DNA of 6,458 bases from an uncultured Oscillospiraceae bacterium (GCA_910587205.1 CAJULZ010000137.1:1-6458); one strand, 5' to 3'. Positions 1-4,989 are shown, counted from the first letter of the stretch. Numbers and translations are program-made. Notes: a model not told the origin generated them from the sequence alone.

Positions 1-1
1 G

Positions 2-709
2 GAGACGGTGGTGGAGCTGCTGGGCACCTATGACATCACCACCATCCGGGCCAGCGTTGGGATGTACCTGGTATGCAGGGCCATCCATGAGCGGACGGAT
101 ATCCGGGTGATCCTCACCGGGGAGATCTCCGATGAGCTGTTCGGCTACAAGTACACCGACTACGCCCCCAACCCCCGGGCCTTCCAGGAAGAGGCGGAGA
201 AGCGGCTCCGGGAGCTGCATATGTACGATGTGCTCCGGGCGGACCGGTGCATCTCGGTGAACTCCCTGGAGGCCCGGGTGCCCTTCGGCGACCTGGACTT
301 TGTGGAGTATGTCATGTCCATCGACCCGGAGAAAAAGCTGAACAAATACGGCATGGGCAAATATCTCCTGCGCAAAGCCTTTGAAGGAAACTGGCTCCCC
401 GAGGGTATCCTGTGGCGGGAAAAGGCGGCCTTCTCCGACGCGGTGGGCCACTCCCTGGTGGACGACCTGAAGGAGTACGCCGGGGGGCGGTACACCGACG
501 GGGAGTTTGAGGAGCGGCGGCGGAAGTACGATCATGCCCGACCCTTCACCAAGGAGTCCCTGCTCTACCGGGAGCTGTTCGAGAAATATTACCCAGGCCA
601 GAGCCGGATGGTGGCGGATTTCTGGATGCCCAACAGGGACTGGGAGGGCTGCGATGTGGACGACCCCTCCGCCCGGGTGCTGGCAAACTACGGAGGGAGC
701 GGGGTATGA
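2..709 (+). CDS. asnB: Asparagine synthetase B, C-terminal part (5' end outside window)
   Basis: Glutamine-hydrolysing asparagine synthetase, which makes asparagine from aspartate, ATP and glutamine in the cytoplasm. The frame is open from base 2, so the N-terminal glutaminase domain and the SGG.DS ATP loop lie upstream. The 235 visible residues follow E. coli AsnB closely by eye: TYDITTIRAS near the start, LTGEISDELFGY (family form SGEGSDEVFGG), HMYDVLRADRC, SLEARVPFGDLDF, WREKAAFSDAVGHS, ESLLYRELFE and a conserved DDPSAR close to the end. The usual Gly in GEGSDE is Ile here (GEISDE), a mild deviation. The stop overlaps the pyrG start as ATGA, so the two genes are probably co-transcribed and coupled. 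The GC content is high, unlike the region after 2454. The identification is firm; whether the enzyme is active cannot be judged from a partial gene. Confidence 0.93.
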   Translation, partial: ETVVELLGTYDITTIRASVGMYLVCRAIHERTDIRVILTGEISDELFGYKYTDYAPNPRAFQEEAEKRLRELHMYDVLRADRCISVNSLEARVPFGDLDFVEYVMSIDPEKKLNKYGMGKYLLRKAFEGNWLPEGILWREKAAFSDAVGHSLVDDLKEYAGGRYTDGEFEERRRKYDHARPFTKESLLYRELFEKYYPGQSRMVADFWMPNRDWEGCDVDDPSARVLANYGGSGV

Positions 710-1652
710 CAAGATATATTTTTGTCACCGGGGCGTGGTGTCCGGGCTGGGCAAGGGGATCACGGCAGCGTCCCTCGGGCGGCTGTTGAAGCAGCGGGGC
801 CTGCGGGTGCGGGTGCAGAAGCTGGACCCCTACCTCAACGTGGACCCGGGCACCATGTCCCCCTACCAGCACGGGGAGGTGTTCGTCACCGACGACGGGG
901 CGGAGACCGACCTGGATCTGGGCCACTACGAGCGGTTTATCGACGAAAACCTCACCGTGAACTCCTCGGTGTCCGCCGGCCGGGTCTACTGGAACGTCCT
1001 CAACCGGGAGCGGGAGGGGGACTATTTAGGGGGCACGGTGCAGATCATCCCCCACATCACCGACGAGATCAAGCGGCACATCTACTCCCTGGAGGGGGCG
1101 GATGTGGACGCGGCCATTGTGGAGATCGGCGGCACGGTGGGCGACATTGAGAGCCAGCCCTTCCTGGGTATCTGCCTGGGGATGCAGCTGGCGGTGGTGG
1201 AGTACGCCCGGAACGTGTGCGGGCTGGCGGGGGCCCACTCCTCTGAGCTGGACCCCAGCACCCCCCACCCCGTCATCGACCTGATGCCCGACCAAGTGGG
1301 AGTGACGGCCAAGGGCGGCACCATGCGGCTGGGGAGCTATCCCTGCCGGCTGGCGGCGGGCTCCCTGGCGGCGGCTGTGTACGGCGCGCGGGAGATCAAC
1401 GAGCGCCACCGCCACCGCTACGAATTCAACAACGACTATCGGGAGGAGCTGATCCGGGCGGGGCTGGCCCTGTCCGGCCTGTCCCCGGACGGGCGGCTGG
1501 TGGAGGTTATCGAGCTGTCGGATCACCCCTGGTTCGCAGCGTGCCAGTTCCACCCGGAGCTGAAGTCCCGGCCCAACCGGGCCCACCCGCTGTTTCGGGA
1601 GTTCGTGGCAGCGTCGATGGAGCGGAAACGCAAGGCCGATTCCAAAATTTGA
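706..1652 (+). pseudogene. pyrG: CTP synthase remnant: frameshifted and missing its middle
   Basis: CTP synthase aminates UTP to CTP using ATP and glutamine. The start at 706 has GGAGGG at 692-697 and overlaps the asnB stop. The first codons read MTRYIFVTG, but the G run at 730-733 is one G short, so the frame breaks before VVSGLGKGITAASLGRLL resumes from 732. The N-domain is then normal through DPYLNVDPGTMSPYQHGEV, DDGAETDLDLGHYERF and GGTVGDIESQPFL. It then jumps directly to GICLGMQLAVVEYAR of the glutaminase domain (Cys codon 1173-1175) and runs to HPELKSRP, the His-Glu part of the triad. About 220 residues are missing compared with the usual 535-545: the rest of the amidoligase domain, the linker and the front of the glutaminase domain with its oxyanion loop. 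The join lies at CCCTTCCTGG (1158-1167), which fits both edges. It cannot make CTP; an intact copy must exist elsewhere, or the assembly is wrong. Confidence 0.9.
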
Positions 1653-1671
1653 GATACATGGAGGAAAGAGA

Positions 1672-2454
1672 ATGGAAAAGCAGACATTACTTTATGAGGG
1701 AAAGGCAAAAAGGGTCTATGCGACCCAAGATCCCGAACTGCTCATCGTGTCCTATAAAGACGACGCCACCGCGTTCAACGGAGCGAAAAAGGGGACCATC
1801 CAGGGAAAGGGAGTCATCAACAACCAAATGAGCAATCTGCTGATGGCGCGGCTGGAAAGACAGGGGGTCCCCACTCACTTTGTCCGGGAGCTGGGCCCTC
1901 GGGAGACGTTGGTGAAGCGGGTCTCCATTGTGCCGCTGGAGGTCATTGTGCGAAATTTGGCGGCGGGCTCCTTCTCCAAGCGATACGGCGTGGAGGAAGG
2001 GACGGCCTTTGATGAACCGACTCTGGAATTTTCCTACAAAAATGACGAACTGGGTGACCCGCTACTCAATGATGACCACGCGGCGGCATTGAAGCTGGCT
2101 GACCGCGAGGAGCTATCCCTTATCCGGGGCTATGCTTTTCAAATCAACCGGCTGCTCAGGGAGATTTGGGCAGACAGGGGCGTCATTCTGGTAGACTTCA
2201 AAGTGGAGTTCGGCCGTCTGCCCGATGGAACCATCGTGCTGGCGGATGAGATCAGTCCCGATACCTGCCGCCTGTGGGACACCAAAACACGGGAAAAGCT
2301 GGACAAGGACCGCTTCCGCCGGGACCTGGGCGGAGTGGAAGATGCCTACCGCCGGGTGATGGAGCGGCTCACAATTCTGTGTGGGGACGACCTCGTCCAG
2401 GGGCACACAAAACTGTGTAACGCGGTGAGTGCGCTGGTTCAGGAGGTGCGCTGA
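1672..2454 (+). CDS. purC: SAICAR synthetase with an unusual C-terminal tail
   Basis: Phosphoribosylaminoimidazole-succinocarboxamide synthase joins aspartate to CAIR in purine synthesis, using ATP. The start at 1672 has GAGGAAAG at 1661-1668 and lies 19 bases after the pyrG stop. Visible family marks are LLYEGKAKRVY, SYKDDATAFNGAKKG, both family signatures (IVPLEVIVRNLAAGS and LVDFKVEFG), and DEISPDTCRLWDT. The conserved body ends at about FRRDLGGVEDAYRRVMERL, where most family members stop (about 235-241 residues). This protein continues for 27 residues (260 in total) with a tail that includes KLCNAVSALVQEVR. That tail resembles the end of the MobC-like protein at 5318-5671 (KLCEEVYLLAAQK). 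I infer that the natural 3' end was replaced when element DNA joined here. The catalytic core appears intact, so the enzyme is probably functional. The TGA overlaps the ATG of the relaxase relic (TGATG). Confidence 0.95.
   Translation: MEKQTLLYEGKAKRVYATQDPELLIVSYKDDATAFNGAKKGTIQGKGVINNQMSNLLMARLERQGVPTHFVRELGPRETLVKRVSIVPLEVIVRNLAAGSFSKRYGVEEGTAFDEPTLEFSYKNDELGDPLLNDDHAAALKLADREELSLIRGYAFQINRLLREIWADRGVILVDFKVEFGRLPDGTIVLADEISPDTCRLWDTKTREKLDKDRFRRDLGGVEDAYRRVMERLTILCGDDLVQGHTKLCNAVSALVQEVR
2371..2454 (+). other. Probable mobC 3' end fused in frame to purC
   Basis: The last 27 sense codons of purC plus its stop lie beyond the usual end of the family. The peptide ends TKLCNAVSALVQEVR. The MobC-like protein later in this window ends DKLCEEVYLLAAQK, sharing K-L-C, V and L in register. 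Directly after it the stop and the next start overlap as TGATG, and that start begins a relaxase-like peptide; a mobC-relaxase pair coupled this way is the normal order in Tn1549-type elements. I infer that this is the left junction of element-derived DNA, with the mobC tail captured by purC. The alternative is a lineage-specific PurC extension. Confidence 0.5.
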
Positions 2455-2681
2455 TGGCGACCTTTACCGCGATCCGATGCAAAAAGCAGTCCGCCTTCAT
2501 CGAGATACAGATGACCAAGGAACTCTTCCGCAAGACAGGCGGGACGCAGTTCTAAGTCCCTCTCAACAGAGGACGACATCACACCCCAGGAGATCGACGC
2601 CATCGGTCTGGAGTTTGCACAGAAACAGTTCCCGGATTTCGAGGTGTGGTCGCCACCCACATTGATGCTGGCAGCATCCAC
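2454..2681 (+). pseudogene. Relaxase (MobA/VirD2-like, Tn1549 type) 5' relic
   Basis: This is the remains of the DNA-nicking relaxase that starts conjugative transfer. It starts MATFTAIRCKKQSA, the typical opening of this family in gut conjugative elements, then jumps to FIEIQMTKELFRKTGGTQF and a stop at 2553-2555; by comparison with the family as I know it, roughly 35-45 residues are missing after KKQS. In another frame from 2560 it continues LSTEDDITPQEIDAIGLEFAQ...FPDFEV (to 2646). After a further shift it reads VVATHIDAGSIH (2646-2681), which matches the approach to the HxH metal-binding motif. The rest of the gene is absent, because a helicase relic on the other strand begins right there. 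At least one in-frame deletion, one small deletion and one frameshift make it non-functional. The opposite strand of the last part has no better reading. Confidence 0.72.
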
Positions 2682-2998
2682 TTGCTGGTCAGCTCCGGCT
2701 TCCGCACATCTGAAAGGCTGCACTGGTTGATGAACGCCAAGGAGAGCACATCGTTTTCCTGACCGAGACGGTGGCGGCGGTCAATGCGCTGTTCCATTTT
2801 CAGTGTGTTCATAGGGCAAGTCGTAGTGAATCACAGAGGCGGCTTCCTCCAGGTTGAAACCCCGTGCGCCGTTGTCGGCAGAAATCAGCACTTCGCCGTC
2901 CTGTTTGAACTGCTGAATCATAGTGTAATCCGCGCCGCCGTGGTACAGCAGGGATATACCGTACTGCTGGAGGAGGCGTAGACTGGCATAAATCGGTC
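2682..2998 (-). pseudogene. SNF2-type DEAD/DEAH helicase C-terminal relic
   Basis: Read on the minus strand, a frame starting near 2977 gives LLQQYGISLLYHGGADYTM, IQQFKQDGEVLISADNGARG, FNLEEAASVIHYDLP. After a one-base shift near 2810-2815 it gives MNTLKMEQRIDRRHRLGQEN, DVLSLAFINQ and LSDVRKPELTSKW. This is helicase domain 2 of an SNF2-like protein: the IDR.HRLGQ stretch is motif VI, and ISADNGARGFNLEEA is the motif V region. Large helicases of this kind are part of Tn1549/CTn elements. A second shift near 2977-2985 leaves only a short upstream stretch (DRFMPVYA) in another frame. Both ends of the gene are missing, so it is a fragment. It faces the relaxase relic and abuts it at about 2681, an order not expected in an intact element, so a rearrangement happened here. 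Confidence 0.75.
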
Positions 2999-3048
2999 AT
3001 CAAAAGGAAATATTTCTGCGCCAATAATAATGGCTGCCAAATTTCTCC

Positions 3049-3077
3049 TTGACAAGCCATCAACAGTGAGTTATACT
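3049..3077 (+). promoter_or_regulatory. Strong sigma-70/SigA-type promoter
   Basis: TTGACA at 3049-3054 matches the -35 consensus exactly. The spacer is 17 bases, and TATACT at 3072-3077 differs by one base from the -10 consensus. Transcription would start at about 3084-3086 and run into the structured leader, then the ParB-like gene at 3393. It is the best promoter match I found in the window. Confidence 0.75.
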
Positions 3078-3084
3078 GTGCGAC

Positions 3085-3392
3085 ACAGCAGTTTGATTGG
3101 ATACTATTATTTTAATTTTATATCATCATTAATCAGGCTTTCCCGAAAGGGTTTGGAATTCATTTACAGGCTTATGCTGTACCCCAGGCACTTTTTGTGT
3201 CTGGGGTACAAGTGAATGACCGTCCAATCCGATACTTTTTCGGGGAAGCCTGCCATGATCTCAGTTTGAGGGAGCGGGCCAAGAGAAGCCATACGACACA
3301 GCGCCGAGCAGGGTTGCCTGTCAGGAACCGGATTGGGTAGAACGGCTGCTTTACGGCGCTGGCCCACGAAATCAAACTGAAGGAGATGCATT
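3085..3392 (+). ncRNA. Candidate structured 5' leader RNA of the ParB-like gene
   Basis: No gene fits this ~300-base stretch, but it holds nested base pairing between the promoter and the RBS. Hairpin A: 14-base arms 3178-3191 and 3197-3210 (one G-U) around a TTTTT loop, with a lower stem 3160-3167/3212-3219. Domain B: TCAGTTTGA 3261-3269 with TCAAACTGA 3372-3380; GGGCCA 3276-3281 with TGGCCC 3360-3365; GCGCCGAGCAG 3301-3311 with CTGCT 3346-3350 plus CGGCGC 3354-3359; inner hairpin 3312-3319/3323-3329. The last base of the closing stem is the first base of AAGGAG (3380-3385), the RBS of the next gene. CCAATCCG 3224-3231 could pair with CGGATTGG 3329-3336, linking the two domains. The pairings are read directly; a regulatory or independent RNA role is inferred. 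I cannot match it to a named RNA family. Confidence 0.45.
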
Positions 3393-3827
3393 ATGCAAAA
3401 AACTAAAACCGAATACAGCAATTTTGAGCGAACCCCTGTCGTTCTGCCGGAGATGGAACAACTGCTCCCGCCGTTAAGCGGAGAGCAGTTTTCTGCTTTG
3501 GAGAGCGATATCCTGGAAAACGGATGCTACGCTCCTATCATTGTCAATGAGGACATGGTTGTCATTGACGGACACAACCGGCTCCGCATCTGCGAAAAGC
3601 ACGGCCTGCCCTACAAAATGCTGGTGTTTTCATTTGCTAATCTGCTGGAGGTGAAACAGTGGGCGCTGGACACCCAGAAAGGCCGCCGCAACCTGGACAA
3701 GTGGGAATTGGGCCAGATCGCCCTCCGGCTAAAGCCGGATATCGAAGCCAGGGCAAGGGCAAACCAAGGAACCCGCACCGACCTTTCGGTGAATTCACCG
3801 AAAAGTTACCCGCCCACGGACAATTGA
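3393..3827 (+). CDS. ParB/RepB/Spo0J-like nuclease-domain protein, C-terminally truncated
   Basis: A ParB N-terminal-domain protein of the kind carried by Tn1549/CTn elements; relatives take part in partition, replication or regulation through CTP/DNA binding. The start at 3393 has AAGGAG at 3380-3385, spacing 7. Of the 144 residues, 28-75 carry the ParB N-domain: LSGEQFSALESDILENG, then IIVNEDMVVIDGHNRLRICE with GHNR at residues 60-63 (the ParB box II/CTP-binding position). Residues 84-103 (LLEVKQWALDTQKGRRNLDK) and 104-125 are the usual following helices. It ends PPTDN shortly after a 20-base palindrome, just where relatives, as I recall them, continue with a DTRKELA-type helix-turn-helix. 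The DNA-binding half is therefore missing, and following frames do not restore it. The product may fold and bind CTP, but specific DNA binding is doubtful. Confidence 0.82.
   Translation: MQKTKTEYSNFERTPVVLPEMEQLLPPLSGEQFSALESDILENGCYAPIIVNEDMVVIDGHNRLRICEKHGLPYKMLVFSFANLLEVKQWALDTQKGRRNLDKWELGQIALRLKPDIEARARANQGTRTDLSVNSPKSYPPTDN
3784..3803. repeat. Perfect 20-bp palindrome inside the ParB-like gene
   Basis: TTTCGGTGAATTCACCGAAA equals its own reverse complement. It encodes LSVNSP in the linker between the nuclease-like domain and the lost DNA-binding domain. Its layout (TTT, G/C-rich arm, A/T centre, arm, AAA) resembles the core of the array at 4705-4981, though the arm bases differ. It may be a protein-binding site embedded in coding DNA. 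Confidence 0.8.
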
Positions 3828-3951
3828 GGACTCTGTGCAGGAATCCTACGAGTTGGCCCAGACGTTTCAGACCATTAGAGATCTGCTCAAGAATGCAATG
3901 TCGTGTGTGCATCAGTGGCCAGACGTGCCATCTGATAGGGAGCAGAACTGA
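3817..3951 (+). other. Orphan open fragment, possible transposase tail
   Basis: In the frame starting at 3817 the DNA reads RTIEDSVQESYELAQTFQTI then RDLLKNAMSC and ends at TGA 3949-3951. It has no start codon or RBS of its own, and it begins where the ParB-like reading fails, so it is a fragment joined there. The pattern ESYELAQTFQTIRDLL loosely recalls the helical end of ISL3-type transposases (AY.LA..F...VR), but the match is too short to name. Its amphipathic look suggests real former coding sequence. The alternative is a diverged ParB C-terminus or chance. Confidence 0.3.
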
Positions 3952-3963
3952 GGGCAGGGGGTT

Positions 3964-4122
3964 ATGTGTAACACCCTGCCTGTCCACATATCAGGGTATT
4001 GCTGTGGCAGGGGTGTCTGCGTTGACCCCCTCGCCGTGAACTGTCTGGCGAATTATCTGGATATTGCCGATGAAGGGTGGTATCATGTGGGCCACTACAT
4101 AATAGGGGGGCTCACAAAATGA
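3964..4122 (+). CDS. Small Cys-containing protein (52 aa), unknown
   Basis: ATG at 3964 follows AGGGCAGGGGG (3951-3961), a plausible RBS at its 5' end. The ORF runs 52 codons and its TGA overlaps the ATG of the next gene (ATGA, 4119-4122), which suggests translational coupling. The peptide has five Cys, at residues 2, 13, 14, 19 and 27, three of them in GYCCGRGVC, followed by DPLAVNCLANYLDIADEGWY and HVGHYIIGGLTK. There is no clear signal peptide or membrane helix. The Cys spacing could bind a metal, but I recognise no family. Being this short it could be a chance frame; the stop/start overlap and the non-random tail argue that it is real, or the end of a degraded gene. Confidence 0.45.
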   Translation: MCNTLPVHISGYCCGRGVCVDPLAVNCLANYLDIADEGWYHVGHYIIGGLTK

Positions 4123-4460
4123 ATGTGAAATTTTCTTTTGACAAGGCCACTGTAGAACGGCGGGGCTTTACGCTGGAGGACGTGTATCGGACAATAAAAA
4201 GCCTGTTCGCCGCCTGCGATTTCCCCTGTGTCTCCGAGGAAGATGTCCTCTCTTTCACAGACAAAGGCCATAACGATGACTTTGCCGTCATGTGGGACAT
4301 CATCCTGTCTCTGCTGCGGGCCGACTGGTTCGTGGAGTGCGCCGCCTCGTGTGTCTGGCAAGACGAGGACGGTGAGGAAGATATTCTTTCCCAAGCCAGA
4401 AGTGTAGGAAGCAGGGTGTATGATCGACACCCTGCTTTCCTTTTACAGAGAACGAGGTGA
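4119..4460 (+). CDS. Conserved-looking element protein of unknown function
   Basis: I chose ATG 4119 because GGGGGG at 4105-4110 lies 8 bases upstream and the start overlaps the stop of the small ORF before it; an in-frame upstream start at 4077 has no such support. The 113-residue product begins MNVKFSFDKATVERRGFTLE, then DVYRTIKSLFAACDFPCVSE, with GHNDDFAVMWDIILSLLRAD and WFVECAASCVWQDEDGEEDI later. It is soluble and acidic, with several Cys and Trp near residues 60-85 and no signal peptide. It resembles small hypothetical proteins of Tn1549/CTn elements, but I know no function. The last ~15 codons are read through a terminator hairpin, which suggests that the original stop was lost by a small indel and the tail VYDRHPAFLLQRTR is not native. 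Confidence 0.65.
   Translation: MNVKFSFDKATVERRGFTLEDVYRTIKSLFAACDFPCVSEEDVLSFTDKGHNDDFAVMWDIILSLLRADWFVECAASCVWQDEDGEEDILSQARSVGSRVYDRHPAFLLQRTR
4407..4444 (+). terminator. Rho-independent terminator
   Basis: GGAAGCAGGGTGT (4407-4419) pairs with ACACCCTGCTTTCC (4427-4440) with one bulged T. The loop is ATGATCG and TTTT follows at 4441-4444. It would end transcription of the ParB-like / small ORF / 4119 cluster. It lies inside the last codons of the 4119-4460 frame. Confidence 0.75.
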
Positions 4461-4531
4461 ATCTATCACACCCAGCGGGCACAGTCTGCCACAGGCGGGA
4501 ACGGAGCAGAGTGGTATCCCTTCCGATGAGA

Positions 4532-4702
4532 GGGCGGGCTCCGCCCGCCCATTCCAATCAATTTACCGCCGGGAAAAAGCCCCGCCGCTGGCGGGGCCAA
4601 GGCCCTCACCGCCGGGGGCGGTGAGGGCGCAAGCATCGCGTTTTGATGTCAAAACGCCACTTGCAGGGGAACTCCCCTGACCCCAATGCCGCCTGCAGGC
4701 GG
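4532..4702. repeat. Run of six GC-rich hairpins, candidate oriT region
   Basis: Six dyads lie in 171 bases of DNA with no convincing gene. (1) GGGCGGGC 4532-4539 with GCCCGCCC 4543-4550, 3-base loop. (2) GCCCCGCC 4579-4586 with GGCGGGGC 4590-4597, 3-base loop. (3) 12-base arms 4602-4613 and 4617-4628, loop GGG. (4) GCGTTTTGA 4638-4646 with TCAAAACGC 4649-4657, two-base centre. (5) CAGGGGA 4664-4670 with TCCCCTG 4673-4679. (6) CCGCCTGCAGGCGG 4689-4702, perfect. Dyads followed by mobC-like genes are what an origin of transfer looks like in MOB-P/Tn1549-type systems. Dyad 4 followed by CACTTGCAGGGG is the most oriT-like stretch. The nic site cannot be placed from sequence alone. Confidence 0.55.
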
Positions 4703-4704
4703 TA

Positions 4705-4981
4705 ACCTTTTGGCAATGCTGCCGAAAGGTCTGGAGTGAACATTTTGACAATGTTGTCGGAAGGTACCTTCGAGCGCCATCGCTTTTGACAATATTGTCA
4801 GAAGCGATCTTTTGGACTTTTGGCACGATTGCCGGAAGTCCACTGTTCTGCGAACCGGGTTCGGCAATGTTGCCAAACCCTGTTTACTGTTCCCTGTACC
4901 GGAAAAAGTAAGGTTTGGCAACATTGCCAAACCTTACTCTGCATCATCAAGATACCGCTTTGGGCAACATTGCCGAAAGCG
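4705..4981. repeat. Array of seven palindromes with a shared core and unit-specific arms
   Basis: Seven imperfect palindromes, centres 34-54 bases apart. Units (core; pairing arms): 1, 4705-4730, GGCAATGCTGCC, ACCTTT/AAAGGT; 2, core 4747-4758, GACAATGTTGTC, weak arms; 3, 4779-4808, GACAATATTGTC, ATCGCTT/AAGCGAT; 4, 4813-4842, GGCACGATTGCC, TGGACTT/AAGTCCA; 5, 4857-4880, GGCAATGTTGCC, GGGTT/AACCC; 6, 4907-4938, GGCAACATTGCC, 15-base arms with a two-base centre, outer part AGTAAGGTT/AACCTTACT; 7, 4956-4981, GGCAACATTGCC, CGCTTT/AAAGCG. The core is conserved as TT-N-GRCAAYRTTGYC-N-AA, while the arms differ between units yet pair within each. The array stops nine bases before the proposed mobC-like start. 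A protein-binding array, partition-like site, hairpin RNA or part of oriT are all possible. Confidence 0.85.
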
Positions 4982-4989
4982 AGAAGGGA

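Noticed and set aside
1026..1586. Long minus-strand open frame opposite pyrG
   Set aside because: It is a shadow of GC-rich codon bias on the coding strand, with no RBS and no family resemblance.
3178..3215. Hairpin 3178-3210 as a rho-independent terminator
   Set aside because: There is no T run after the 3' arm on either strand; the only T run is in the loop.
4461..4531. Short open stretch after the terminator as a gene
   Set aside because: It is open but short, with no RBS and no recognisable motif. I see nothing else in these bases before the hairpin cluster.
4746..4815. TTGACA boxes within palindromes 2 and 3 as -35 elements for mobC
   Set aside because: TTGACA occurs at 4746-4751 and 4786-4791 as part of the palindrome core, but no TATAAT-like box lies 16-18 bases downstream of either.
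4705..4981. CRISPR array
   Set aside because: The units are palindromes with varying arms and irregular spacing. There are no identical repeats separated by unique spacers of constant length, and no cas genes.
4915..4989. TTG at 4915 as the real start of the first mobC-like gene
   Set aside because: It lies inside palindrome 6, has no separate RBS at proper spacing, and the added residues are only the array's translation. GTG 4990 gives the expected basic head.
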